In this document: in pieces, positions 24,577 through 33,390 of the stretch | Numbering within the stretch: position 1 is the first letter of the stretch | Layout: each line of letters opens with the position of its first letter | Source of the DNA: Paraburkholderia tagetis | Lineage (GTDB): Bacteria; Pseudomonadota; Gammaproteobacteria; Burkholderiales; Burkholderiaceae | Assembly (NCBI RefSeq): GCF_022213065.1 | Contig: NZ_JAKLJA010000002.1 | Coordinates: forward strand, 186,001-250,000 | Reading direction: 5' to 3' | DNA: 64,000 bases | The notes under the pieces: generated by a model | Told to the model about the DNA's origin: nothing | The model's input: the letters and a program-made list of their open reading frames with translations, nothing else | Database searches by the model: none | Translations under genes and position numbers: made by a program

Positions 24577-26019
24577 ATGAAACAACCGGAGAACGACAAC
24601 AGCGTTCTGGCGATCGAAAGCAACTCGATCGAGTATGTTGCCCCGGAGGCCCGGCACGGAAAGCCGGCCGACCTGTTCACCTTGTGGTTCTGCACCAACG
24701 TCGCGCCGCTAGCTGTGATTTCCGGTGCCACCTCGGTGCTGGTTTTCCACCTCGACCTGATGAGCGCGATTTTCGCCATCGTGGCCGGGCAATGCTTCGG
24801 CGCCCTTTTTCACGCCCTCACCTCTGCGCAAGGACCGCTCGTTGGCGTGCCGCAGATGATTCAAAGCCGGGCGCAATTCGGTCGATATGGATCGTTACTG
24901 GTGGTGGGATTCACCACGCTGATTTATCTCGGCTTCTTCGTCTCGAACATCATCCTCGCGGGCAAGACGCTCCACACGGCGGCGCCCTCGGTGCCCGCGC
25001 CGGTTGCGACCGTCGTCGGCGCGGTCCTCGCGACGCTGGTCGGCGTGATCGGCTGCCACTTCATCCATCGTTTCAACAAGGTGGGCGCCTGGTTCATGGG
25101 CGGCGCGCTTCTGGTCGGCATCGCGCTGATGGCGCCTCGCCTCGATGCCCAGATCTTCCAGCAAGGCCATTTCGATCTGGCGAACTGGTTTGCGATGTTC
25201 GGACTGTGCGCCGTATGGCAAATCAGCTTTGCGCCCTATACGTCCGATTATTCCCGCTACCTGCCAACTTCCCACGGGTTCGCGAAGACCTTTGCTTATA
25301 CGTATTTCGGCACGTCGCTGGGCACGATCTTCGCGTTCCTGTTCGGCGTACTCGCGGTCAGCACCGGGCACGCCACGGACGCGATGCTGGCCATCCGGGA
25401 ACAGACGGGCATGTTCGGCTACGTGCTGATCTTCCTCTTTCTGGTCAATATCATCGGCCACAACGGGATGAATCTGTATGGCGCGGTGCTGTCCTTCATC
25501 ACCGCCGCGCAGACATTCCGTCCGCACTGGGTTCCTGGCCGCAGCGTTCGGGTCGTCGTATCGACGATCCTGCTGGTTGCGTCGACCGCGACGGCGCTGT
25601 GGGCCTCGAGCAACTTCATCGCTATTTTCCTGAATGCGATCTTCGCCTTGCGCATCGTTCTGGCGCCCTGGGTCGCAATCAATCTGATCGACTTTTATCT
25701 GATCAACAACCGGCATTACCGGGTCGCGGACATCATCGGCAGCAACGGCGGCGCGTATGGATCGTTCAATTTCAGGGCCATTGCGATTTACCTCTTCGGC
25801 ATTGCGATCCAGGTGCCGTTCATGGAAGAGAGCTTTTTCCACGGGCCTTGGGCCTCGATTCTGGGCGACGCGGACGTCTCCTGGATGATTGGCCTGATTG
25901 CCACCGCACTCGCCTGCTATCTGTTTGCATCGAAGGGCGGTTCGCGTTCCCGCCGCAACGGTCCGGCGACCGCACAGGTTTTGGCTAGCGCCGGCGTTTC
26001 GTCAAAGCAGGAAATTTAA
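24577..26019 (+). CDS. NCS1-family nucleobase/cation symporter
   Basis: 480 aa, about 12 hydrophobic helices. The N-terminal FTLWFCTNVAPLA and GPLVGVPQMIQSRAQFG match NCS1 signatures for cytosine, allantoin, hydantoin and purine permeases. The SFAPYTSDYSRYLP motif in the middle is also characteristic. It is thus the likely inner-membrane uptake route for a nitrogen-heterocycle, complementing the divergent ABC importer. ATG 24577 has TGGAGA eight bases upstream; a 138-bp gap separates it from the ALDH gene. Confidence 0.9.
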   Translation: MKQPENDNSVLAIESNSIEYVAPEARHGKPADLFTLWFCTNVAPLAVISGATSVLVFHLDLMSAIFAIVAGQCFGALFHALTSAQGPLVGVPQMIQSRAQFGRYGSLLVVGFTTLIYLGFFVSNIILAGKTLHTAAPSVPAPVATVVGAVLATLVGVIGCHFIHRFNKVGAWFMGGALLVGIALMAPRLDAQIFQQGHFDLANWFAMFGLCAVWQISFAPYTSDYSRYLPTSHGFAKTFAYTYFGTSLGTIFAFLFGVLAVSTGHATDAMLAIREQTGMFGYVLIFLFLVNIIGHNGMNLYGAVLSFITAAQTFRPHWVPGRSVRVVVSTILLVASTATALWASSNFIAIFLNAIFALRIVLAPWVAINLIDFYLINNRHYRVADIIGSNGGAYGSFNFRAIAIYLFGIAIQVPFMEESFFHGPWASILGDADVSWMIGLIATALACYLFASKGGSRSRRNGPATAQVLASAGVSSKQEI

Positions 26020-26052
26020 ATACGCACGTGCGTCAACAGAGGAGTTTTAATC

Positions 26053-26442
26053 ATGAAAGAAGATGATGCGCTGTTCCAGAAAGGATTGCCGATTCGCCGC
26101 GAAGTGCTCGGCGCGGAATATGTCGATGCCTCAATGGAAAAGGCCGACGCCTTCATGATGTCGTTCCAGCGCGCGACCACCGCGTGGGCCTGGGGATGGG
26201 CATGGGGTGACGAGACGCTCGACCGCAAGACGCGCAGCCTGCTCAACCTCGCCATGCTGACCGCTGCGGGTCACACCAACGAACTAAAACTGCACGTCAA
26301 GGGCGCACTCAACAACGGTGTGAGCGTTGATGAAATCAAAGCGGTACTGTTGCACGCAACCGCTTATTCGGGCATCCCGCACGGCCTCAGCGCGTTCAAG
26401 GCGGCGCACGAAGTGCTGGTGGCCGAAGGGGCGCTGAAATAA
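26053..26442 (+). CDS. 4-carboxymuconolactone decarboxylase-like protein
   Basis: 129 aa, PcaC-like. The pattern RREVLGAEYVDAS, RKTRSLLNLAMLTAAGHTNELKLHVKGA and HATAYSGIPHGLSAF is the full PcaC core. PcaC decarboxylates gamma-carboxymuconolactone, but many short members in non-aromatic clusters have other roles, such as a lactone or peroxide reaction. It is the last gene of the operon. TCAACAGAGGAG lies about nine bases upstream of ATG. Its presence hints that the pathway passes through a lactone or beta-keto acid. Confidence 0.88.
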   Translation: MKEDDALFQKGLPIRREVLGAEYVDASMEKADAFMMSFQRATTAWAWGWAWGDETLDRKTRSLLNLAMLTAAGHTNELKLHVKGALNNGVSVDEIKAVLLHATAYSGIPHGLSAFKAAHEVLVAEGALK

Positions 26443-26725
26443 GCGCCGAAATAAGCGCATTTACAAACCCCATCCGGATCAATGTGTTAGGCAACCTCAT
26501 GGGTCACTTTTCGTTTGCTGGCTACCCAGTTGGTGACGAGCCGCAAAAGCCTTCGAGCCTGTAACAAACCAAGGTTGGCCCGTAAGCGAAAGCACGAGCG
26601 AAAGCACGAAAGGTTGCGCTACCGCCCGCAGCCACTACGGACGCTCCTTCAAGCTGTGTTATCGTGGCGTTATGCATCTTGCAGTTATCTGCCCAAGCGC
26701 TGTATTCAGAACGAAACACACCTAG

Positions 26726-27067
26726 ATGGACGAACGAAAACGCGACAGCATGGTCGCCTACCTGCGTCGCAGGATGGCTGAATTTGGAATCGAACCGGAC
26801 GATGTGGCCGCGTCCATAGCAGCGGACCAGGAGCGGTTGCAGGCCGCCCGCTATCGGGACGCCGCGGGCCACACGTGGGATGGAAAGGGCGCCCCGCCCC
26901 AATGGGTGGTGCAAGTCACGAGCGCCGGCCAATCGCTGGAGCATTTTGCAATCAGCAAAACTACCGAAGCGAAATCGGCCAGCAGCGGCGCAGTGAACTG
27001 GCGTAACGACCCATTTGCGGGCACACGCCTGGCTACCAAGCCGCAGGAATTCGCGGCTGGCGCCTGA
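26726..27067 (+). CDS. Short H-NS-family DNA-binding protein
   Basis: 113 aa. An amphipathic N-terminus (residues 8-40) precedes YRDAAGHTWDGKGAPPQWV (43-61), a clear variant of the H-NS DNA-binding loop (YRDPxTGxTWxGxGxxPxW). Unusually, about 50 residues follow the motif, whereas the motif normally ends the protein. Burkholderiaceae carry many such paralogues, often near acquired DNA, where they silence AT-rich genes. No strong ribosome binding site precedes ATG 26726; Met9 at 26750 is possible. Confidence 0.78.
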   Translation: MDERKRDSMVAYLRRRMAEFGIEPDDVAASIAADQERLQAARYRDAAGHTWDGKGAPPQWVVQVTSAGQSLEHFAISKTTEAKSASSGAVNWRNDPFAGTRLATKPQEFAAGA

Positions 27068-27160
27068 GTTCAAATATCCATACCGGAATTAAATCGCTCA
27101 CGACTCGCGAAGCCGATTAATCTGCCTGCGATTAACTCCGGGCAGCGAATCCGCTTTAAA

Positions 27161-27190
27161 GCGTTCAAAGCGTTCAAAGCGTTCAAAGCG
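27161..27190. repeat. 9-bp tandem repeat
   Basis: GCGTTCAAA is repeated three times plus a partial unit in the gap between the H-NS-like gene and the porin remnant. It is followed by a CGCGCGCGGT/ACCGCGCGCG hairpin (27205-27228) with no T-tract. Confidence 0.8.
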
Positions 27191-27258
27191 CCCGAAGCTT
27201 CCGGCGCGCGCGGTCAACACCGCGCGCGGCACGATCCATCGAAACGCTCCGGCTTCGC

Positions 27259-27330
27259 TCAGAACGTGTGGCGCACGCCCACCGTGACGACCACCCGCGT
27301 CGGCGACGGCGAGAGCGCATTGATCCGCAG
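27259..27330 (-). pseudogene. C-terminal remnant of a Gram-negative porin
   Basis: Reading the minus strand to a stop at 27259 gives INALSPSPTRVVVTVGVRHT ending in Phe, the usual last beta-strand of Burkholderiales porins with the terminal Phe needed for outer-membrane insertion. No upstream porin sequence remains; the debranching-enzyme gene begins its tail immediately beyond. It is a deletion relic of about 23 codons. Confidence 0.6.
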
Positions 27331-27349
27331 CGGGCAAACGTGCGGGACT

Positions 27350-29620
27350 TCAGAGCACGGCAACCACCTTCACATCGCTGCGATCCGCCGATGCAACGAC
27401 CTTGCCGTCGACGCGCCGGAACGTGAGCGTCACCGTTGCGTTACCCACGCGCAGATCGCCCACTTCGAGCCAATCGATGCCCTCCGGCAGCATCGGCTGC
27501 TCAACGCGCACTTCGTGACGCGCGGCATCGATGCTCACACCGAGACACGCTTCGAGCATCATGAATGGCGAGCCGGCGGCCCAGGCCTGCGGCAGGCACG
27601 CCACCGGATACGCGGTGGGCGGCTCGCCACGGCGGCGCGGGAAGCCGCAGAACAGCTCGGGCAGGCGCATATCGAACGTCACAGCCGCTTCGAACAGCGC
27701 CTGCAACAGCCGCACGGCGACTTCCTTGCGCCCGTAGCGCGCGAGCCCGCGCGCGCACAGCGCGTTGTCGTGCGGCCAGACCGAGCCGTTGTGATAAGCC
27801 ATCGGATTGAAGCGCGCCTGGCCCGCCGCCAGCGTACGCACGCCCCACCCCGTATGGAACAGCGCCGATTCGAGCACGCCGGCCACCGCACGCCCGCGCT
27901 CGTACTCGGGCAGACCGAATGCAAGCAGATGCCCCGCGTTCGACGCGAGCACGCGGCACAACTCGCCATGGCCGTCCAGTGCAATGCCGTAGAACTCCGA
28001 CTCCGCCATCCAGTATTTGTCTTCCACGCAGCGGCGGATCTTCGTGGCGCGGCTCGCGTAGTGCGCGGATTCTTCGGCAAGGCCGCGATGCGTGGCGAAC
28101 TTCGCCATCGTCTCGAAGGCCGCGCTCGCGTAGGCCTGCACTTCGACTAGCGCGATCGGGCCGTCGGGGAAGTGCCCATCCGCATGAAACACCGAGTCGT
28201 GGCTGTCCTTCCAGCCTTGGTTCGCGAGCCCGCCTTCCGACTCGCGCCGGTAATCGAGCAGGCCGAGCGGGTTGCGGTCGCATACGCCCGCCACCCAGGC
28301 CGCGGCACGCTCGAGCGCGGGCCAGAGTTCGTCGATGAGCGCCATGTCGCCGGTGCGCTCCGCATAGGCGCCCGCCAGCACGACGAACAGCGGCGTGGAA
28401 TCCACGCCGCCGTAGTAGAGCGCGAACGGCACTTCGCCGGTGGCCGCCATCTCGCTCTTGCGCATTTCGTGCATGATCTTGCCGACCGCCGCGTCGCGAA
28501 ACGCCGAGTCTTCGCGCGCCTGATGGGCCGCGAGAAAGCGCAGCACGCCGTTCGCGAGCGCGGGCGTGAGCCACAGTGTCTGCAACGAGGTGATGATGGC
28601 GTCGCGGCCGAACGGCGTGGAGAACCACGGAATGCCCGCATAGGGATACGGGCCCGTGGGCAGGTCCGTGGTCAAGAGGCCGAGGTCGGCGATCGAGCGG
28701 TTGATCCACGCGTTGAAGAGCGGATTGCTCGAGCGCACGTGCGCCGCCGCGCGGCGGCGCTCGCGCATCACGATGTGCGCATCGACCAGCGCGGCGCGCA
28801 CGGCCGCGCGGCCCACGCGCTGCTCTTTTGTATCGGCGAGGCAATGCGGGGCCTGGATGATGCCCGCGCTCGGCGCGTCGGGCGCGGCGCCGGCGAGCGG
28901 CTCCACTTCGATCGCCACCGTGAGGTAGAGCGAAACGCAGGCCTGCGCGGGCAGCGCGACGGTGAAGTCGGCGCGGTCGGCGAAGAGCTTGTCCGGCGGG
29001 GGCGAGAACTCGATACGCACGCGCCGCGCGACTTTGTCGAGACCGATGTATTCGAGCCGCACCTCGCCGTTTTCCACGCGCGGCGGCACGATCGTGCCCT
29101 GCCGCTCGCGCTTCAGGCCGCGCACTTCGAACATGTCGCGGAAGTCGCTCGCGAACGAGATCGACAGCGGCACGACGGCTTCTTCGGTGCCGTAGTTCGT
29201 GAGTTCGATGGCTTCGGTCAACATCGTGCCCGAGAGCACGCGTTCGCGCTGCACGTGAATCACGCCCTCGGGCGTGGTCGCGCCGCCGAGCGGCGGCAGC
29301 GGGCGATTGGTCAGATGCGCGGTGAATGCGGTGTTGTCGCTGCTCACGCTGCCCGAGAGCAGCGACGGCACGCGGCCGCCGAAGGTGAGGCGCAGCGAGG
29401 AGAGCACGCGCGTGTCGTTGACGAAGAGGCCGTCGTCGACGCCGGTGATGTCGCCAAGCGGGTCGTTGACGATAAAGGTGTCGCCCGACTTGAGCACGTG
29501 CTGGTCGGCGCTTGCGACTTCCGGCGTTTCGGGCGCGATAAATGCGCCATCGGCCTCCTGGACGGGATGGTCCACGCCGCCTGTGCGGGTAACGCCGCCG
29601 AGTGATTCAGGATCCTGCAT
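27350..29620 (-). CDS. Glycogen-debranching-type amylo-alpha-1,6-glucosidase family protein
   Basis: 756 aa. An N-terminal GDE_N_bis domain (about residues 20-240; LKSGDTFIVNDPLGDI, GLFVNDTRVLS) is followed by an (alpha/alpha)6 glycosidase barrel. In the barrel PYPYAGIPWFSTPFGRDAI, LANQGWKDSHD, PIALVEVQAYA and YHNGSVWPHDNAL are characteristic, with acidic catalytic candidates in these loops. Proteins of this type hydrolyse alpha-1,6 branches or related sugars; exact specificity is unproven. No signal peptide. The true start is ATG 29620, with GAGGAGG in place, not the longer frame to 29845. Confidence 0.88.
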   Translation of the reverse strand: MQDPESLGGVTRTGGVDHPVQEADGAFIAPETPEVASADQHVLKSGDTFIVNDPLGDITGVDDGLFVNDTRVLSSLRLTFGGRVPSLLSGSVSSDNTAFTAHLTNRPLPPLGGATTPEGVIHVQRERVLSGTMLTEAIELTNYGTEEAVVPLSISFASDFRDMFEVRGLKRERQGTIVPPRVENGEVRLEYIGLDKVARRVRIEFSPPPDKLFADRADFTVALPAQACVSLYLTVAIEVEPLAGAAPDAPSAGIIQAPHCLADTKEQRVGRAAVRAALVDAHIVMRERRRAAAHVRSSNPLFNAWINRSIADLGLLTTDLPTGPYPYAGIPWFSTPFGRDAIITSLQTLWLTPALANGVLRFLAAHQAREDSAFRDAAVGKIMHEMRKSEMAATGEVPFALYYGGVDSTPLFVVLAGAYAERTGDMALIDELWPALERAAAWVAGVCDRNPLGLLDYRRESEGGLANQGWKDSHDSVFHADGHFPDGPIALVEVQAYASAAFETMAKFATHRGLAEESAHYASRATKIRRCVEDKYWMAESEFYGIALDGHGELCRVLASNAGHLLAFGLPEYERGRAVAGVLESALFHTGWGVRTLAAGQARFNPMAYHNGSVWPHDNALCARGLARYGRKEVAVRLLQALFEAAVTFDMRLPELFCGFPRRRGEPPTAYPVACLPQAWAAGSPFMMLEACLGVSIDAARHEVRVEQPMLPEGIDWLEVGDLRVGNATVTLTFRRVDGKVVASADRSDVKVVAVL

Positions 29621-29728
29621 CGTGTGCCTCCTCTTCGGTTCGCATTCGCTCGATTGTAGTGGCTCGAGCGGCAATCTTACGAGAGGTTTGTCCGCGCGAG
29701 ATGCGGCAGGTTCACAGCGACGTGGGAT

Positions 29729-29768
29729 AAAAAAACGGGCGGGCGCACGATCGAACGTGCACCCGCCC
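29729..29768 (-). terminator. Intrinsic terminator of gltA
   Basis: GGGCGGGCGCACG-ATCGAA-CGTGCACCCGCCC (29737-29768) pairs along 13 bp with one G-T-type mismatch, and on the minus strand is followed by seven Ts (29735-29729). It lies 31 bp past the citrate synthase stop. Confidence 0.9.
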
Positions 29769-29798
29769 CGCCTCCCGTCCGATACGGCGGCTACATCA

Positions 29799-31100
29799 TC
29801 AGCGTGCGGAGACCGGCTTTGCCTCGCGCGGCGTCTCGCCAACAAAGAGCTGACGCGGACGGCCGATCTTCTGCTCGGGGTCGGCGATCATTTCGTTCCA
29901 CTGCGCAATCCAGCCCACCGTGCGCGCCATCGCGAAGATGCAGGTGAACATGGAGGTGGGAATGCCCAGCGCGCGCTGCACGATACCCGAGTAGAAGTCG
30001 ACGTTCGGGTACAGCTTGCGCGACACGAAGTATTCGTCTTCCAGCGCGATCTTTTCGAGCGCCATCGCGAGCTTGAAGAGCGGATCGTCGTGCAGGCCGA
30101 GTTCGTTGAGCACTTCGTAGCAAGTCTCGCGCATGAGCTTCGCGCGCGGGTCGTAGTTCTTGTAGACGCGGTGGCCGAAGCCCATCAGCTTCACGCCCGA
30201 GTTCTTGTCCTTCACCTTCTCGATGAACTCGGGGATGTTGTCGACCGAGCCGATCTCTTCGAGCATGTTCAGCGCGGCTTCGTTCGCACCGCCGTGCGCC
30301 GGGCCCCACAGACACGCGATGCCGGCCGCGATACACGCGAACGGGTTCGCGCCCGACGAACCGGCGAGACGCACCGTCGAGGTCGACGCATTCTGCTCGT
30401 GGTCGGCGTGCAGGATCAGGATGCGGTCGAGCGCGCGCACCAGCACGTCGTTGACCTTGTACTCCTCGCTCGGCGTGGAGAACATCATCTGCATGAAATT
30501 TGCGCTGTACGAGAGGTCGTTGCGCGGGTACACGAACGGCTGGCCGATGCTGTACTTGTACGCCATCGCCACCAGCGTCGGCAGCTTGGCGATCATGCGG
30601 ATCGCGGACACTTCACGATGCGTCGGCTCGTTGATGTCGAGCGAGTCGTGATAGAACGCGGACAGTGCGCCGACCGCCGCCACCAGAATCGCCATCGGAT
30701 GCGCGTCACGGCGGAATCCCCGGAAAAAGAAGTGCATCTGCTCATGAACCATCGTGTGGTTCGTGACCATCGCGACGAATTCGTCCTTTTGCTGCTGCGT
30801 GGGCAGCTCGCCCTTCAGGAGCAGGTAGCAGGTTTCGAGGAAGTCGGCGTTCTGCGCGAGGTTGTCGATCGGGTAGCCGCGATAGAGCAGTTCGCCCTTG
30901 TCGCCATCGATATAGGTGATCGCCGAGTTGCACGCTGCCGTCGACATGAAGCCGGGGTCGTAGGTGAACATGCCGGTCTGGCCGTACAGCTTGCGAATGT
31001 CGATCACGTCCGGGCCCGTCGTGCCCTTGTAGACCGGCAGCTGGACGCCTTCAGCGTGGCCGGGGATCGTGAGTGTGGCGTGTGTCTTCGAATCGGTCAT
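29799..31100 (-). CDS. gltA: Citrate synthase
   Basis: 433 aa, the full length of hexameric type I GltA. It condenses oxaloacetate with acetyl-CoA at TCA cycle entry. Active-site regions are [19 protein letters not shown] and [11 protein letters not shown] (His residues) and [15 protein letters not shown] (substrate Arg), with the late Asp in the ...[19 protein letters not shown] stretch. ATG 31100 has AAGGAC eight bases upstream; 12 extra codons to 31136 are unlikely. It is monocistronic with its own terminator, and a candidate small RNA is divergent upstream. Confidence 0.97.
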   Translation of the reverse strand: MTDSKTHATLTIPGHAEGVQLPVYKGTTGPDVIDIRKLYGQTGMFTYDPGFMSTAACNSAITYIDGDKGELLYRGYPIDNLAQNADFLETCYLLLKGELPTQQQKDEFVAMVTNHTMVHEQMHFFFRGFRRDAHPMAILVAAVGALSAFYHDSLDINEPTHREVSAIRMIAKLPTLVAMAYKYSIGQPFVYPRNDLSYSANFMQMMFSTPSEEYKVNDVLVRALDRILILHADHEQNASTSTVRLAGSSGANPFACIAAGIACLWGPAHGGANEAALNMLEEIGSVDNIPEFIEKVKDKNSGVKLMGFGHRVYKNYDPRAKLMRETCYEVLNELGLHDDPLFKLAMALEKIALEDEYFVSRKLYPNVDFYSGIVQRALGIPTSMFTCIFAMARTVGWIAQWNEMIADPEQKIGRPRQLFVGETPREAKPVSAR

Positions 31101-31325
31101 GTCTTGTCCTTGCATTGAACGGCCTTCGCCTCGCAAGAGGCAGAAGACGCGGCGGCGCCCGTCGCCCGGTTTTCCGGGCCGGCTTCACTGCGACCGCCTG
31201 CCGCATTTTACGGCGCAGTGCAGCATCGATTGATAGCGAAGCTGGCAACAATGCCTCCTCCAGCCAGCAACATTGAATGCTTGCAGCTCCCTTAACACCG
31301 ATTTCTGCAACAATATTTTGCCTGT

Positions 31326-31434
31326 GCAGCGCAACATGGAACCGTTTCGCTCTGACATACTGCATCGCATGCAGCGACTTCCCCTGTCTTGCATAGCTGT
31401 ACCTGGCCCGCCTTCTTCGGCGGGCCTTTTTCTC
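31326..31434 (+). ncRNA. Candidate small RNA or leader with intrinsic terminator
   Basis: A strong terminator GGCCCGCC-TTCTTC-GGCGGGCC-TTTTTC (31405-31432) stands alone on the plus strand, downstream of no gene and 41 bp before the next start codon. A promoter TTAACA (31292-31297) with a 16-bp spacer and TATTTT (31314-31319) would start a roughly 109-nt transcript. A CTGCAT-CGC-ATGCAG stem lies in its middle. It could be a free sRNA or an attenuating leader of the gene at 31475. No known family recognised. Confidence 0.5.
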
Positions 31435-31474
31435 ACGCTGCACGCGCTGTACGAAAAACGTAAGGAATGAACAG

Positions 31475-31876
31475 ATGAACATCTCGATCGACACCCTGTT
31501 CGCAGAAGACGAGCTTGCCCAGGACGCCATCGTCACCGCGCTCAATCACCAGGACATCGTGGTCGCGCTCTCGGCAGCACTCGCGTCCGAACGCGTGGCG
31601 GTCCTCCACATGCTCTACCCGCGCACCGACGCGCGCACGCACACCAGCCTCGACGCGCTCGTCGACGCCCTGCACGGCCACGGCCTGCACGAGGTCGCGC
31701 GCCTCGTCTCGCAGGAAGCGCACTACCTCGTGTTCAAGGATCCGGTGAAGGCATGGAAGGCTTTCCACGAGATCCGCAACGACTCGCTCGCCATCGGCGT
31801 GCATCTCTACTACACGGGCCTCGTGGGCGAAGCCGCCGAGCACAAGCTCGATGCGCACGCGCACGGCCGCGAGTAA
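31475..31876 (+). CDS. Conserved hypothetical protein
   Basis: 133 aa, acidic, mostly helical, no signal peptide or membrane segment. ATG 31475 has AAGGAA about eight bases upstream and codon use typical of its neighbours, so it is likely real. Readable features are a Leu/Asp/Glu-rich opening, a central SLDALVDALHGHGLHEVARL helix and a His-rich end (HKLDAHAHGRE). I recognise no domain. It is preceded by a stand-alone terminator that could attenuate it. Confidence 0.65.
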   Translation: MNISIDTLFAEDELAQDAIVTALNHQDIVVALSAALASERVAVLHMLYPRTDARTHTSLDALVDALHGHGLHEVARLVSQEAHYLVFKDPVKAWKAFHEIRNDSLAIGVHLYYTGLVGEAAEHKLDAHAHGRE

Positions 31877-32014
31877 ATTCGGACTGCCATGCTTCTGGAA
31901 TCCTGTTAAATCGGCCGTCCGGCGTGGCTGCCTGGCATGACTGCCCGGCATGACTACCTCGTGCAGCCGGTTTACATCGACTCGCGGATCGGGAGGGCAT
32001 CCGCCCCCCGCGGC

Positions 32015-33121
32015 TCAATCGCAGACGCAGAAGTCCCGCTGGCCCAAGGGCACGGCGCCCGCCGCTGCCGCGCCCGCGCCGCGCACGGCGCAGGTTAGCG
32101 GCGCGTCGGCCACGCGCACCGGCACACCCAGTTCGGCGGCGAGGCACTGGTCGAGGCGGCCGAGCAGCGCGCCACCGCCCGCCAGCACGATGCCGGTGTC
32201 GGCGATATCGCTGGCGAGCTCGGGCGGCGCCTGCTCGAATACCTGGCGCGCCACGCCCATCACCTGGCGCAGCGGCAAGGCGAGCGCGTCGGCGATATCT
32301 TCGCTCGTGATCTCGATGGTGCGCGGCAGACCGTCTTCGAGGCTGCGGCCCGTCACGCGCAGGCGCCCGATGGGCTCGCCGCGCAACGCGCTGCCGATGG
32401 TCTTCTTGACATGCTCGGCGCTCTGCTCGCCGAGGATCACCCCATAGAGGCCGCGCACGTGCTCGATGATGGCGCGGTCGAACTGCTCGCCGCCCACGCG
32501 CACCGAGCCGCTGCACACCACGCCACCCAGCGCGATCACGCCCACCTCGGTCGTGCCGCCACCGATATCGACGACCATCGAGCCCGTTGCCGAGGCGACC
32601 GGAAGGCCCGCGCCCAGCGCCGAGGCGAGCGACTCGCCGATCAGGTTCACGCTCGCCGCGCCGGCCGCGAGCGCCGCATCACGAATCGCGCGGCGCTCCA
32701 CGCGCGTCGCCGCTCCCGGCACGCACACCGTGAACGCCGAGCGCCGCCCGAATGCGCGGCGCGGGTGCGCCATGGCCACGAAGCGGCGCATCATCTGCTC
32801 GGCGGCGGCGAAGTCGGCAATCACGCCATTCACGAGCGGTTTCACGGTTTCGAGGTACTGCGGCGCGCGCCCTAGCAGCGCCTTCGCCTCCGCGCCCACT
32901 GCGGCGACGGCGATTTCGCTCCCCTTCCCAATCTTGCCGACCTTGCCAACCTTGCCGCCGCCCACGCCGCGCTCGCGACATACGATCGAAGGTTGATCGA
33001 GCAAGATGCCCCCATCCTCCGTATAGATCAGCGTATTGGCGGTGCCGGGATCGATCGCCACATCGTGGCGGGGGCGGGAAAACCGGTGGAGAAGCGAAGC
33101 GTGCCGCGCGGCTCGGGCCAT
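32015..33121 (-). CDS. MreB paralogue (actin-like ATPase)
   Basis: 368 aa. Phosphate-1 loop AIDPGTANTLIYTEDGG, phosphate-2 loop VVDIGGGTTEVGVIALGG and adenosine loop VLAGGGALLGRLD are intact, and the CVPGAATRVERRAIRDAA stretch is typical MreB. Differences from canonical MreB are a GVGGGKVGKVGKIGKG insertion near residue 50, IGES in place of the IEEP motif, and an Ala-rich C-terminus ending in Cys-rich FCVCD. No mreCD genes are nearby, so it is an extra copy outside the cell-shape operon. ATG 33121 lacks a clear ribosome binding site. Whether it polymerises or specialises in another process is unknown. Confidence 0.88.
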   Translation of the reverse strand: MARAARHASLLHRFSRPRHDVAIDPGTANTLIYTEDGGILLDQPSIVCRERGVGGGKVGKVGKIGKGSEIAVAAVGAEAKALLGRAPQYLETVKPLVNGVIADFAAAEQMMRRFVAMAHPRRAFGRRSAFTVCVPGAATRVERRAIRDAALAAGAASVNLIGESLASALGAGLPVASATGSMVVDIGGGTTEVGVIALGGVVCSGSVRVGGEQFDRAIIEHVRGLYGVILGEQSAEHVKKTIGSALRGEPIGRLRVTGRSLEDGLPRTIEITSEDIADALALPLRQVMGVARQVFEQAPPELASDIADTGIVLAGGGALLGRLDQCLAAELGVPVRVADAPLTCAVRGAGAAAAGAVPLGQRDFCVCD

Positions 33122-33390
33122 GTCGTTGTTGTTCGTCGTCGTTGTTCGTCGTAGTAGGGTCGGCGGCCCGCCTGCCGGCGGGGCGCCCCGGAAATCGACC
33201 CCGGCGGCAAACGTTTGACCAGCCAGCCAGCGACCAACCAGCGGCAGGAGCAGCTGAACGTTGCGTATGGTGCGGCACTGCGAGCTGTGCGCAATGCCGC
33301 GCGCCGGGCGCAAGGGGCCTTGACGGCCCCCCATGCTCCGTTTACGGCAACATCGCGCAAGACTTTAGTCGCGCCCGCCCTGCTCCAGCG

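Noticed and set aside
17686..26442. True Rut pyrimidine pathway
   Set aside because: RutB, RutC and RutE counterparts are absent, and ALDH, AA_synth and PcaC-like genes are extra.
27205..27228. CGCGCGCGGT/ACCGCGCGCG hairpin as a terminator
   Set aside because: Perfect stem but no T-tract, and its gene (porin) is a remnant; kept only as a note.
29274..31118. 614-codon plus-strand frame
   Set aside because: Antisense to the debranching enzyme and gltA, crosses two genes and a terminator; no ribosome binding site or domain.
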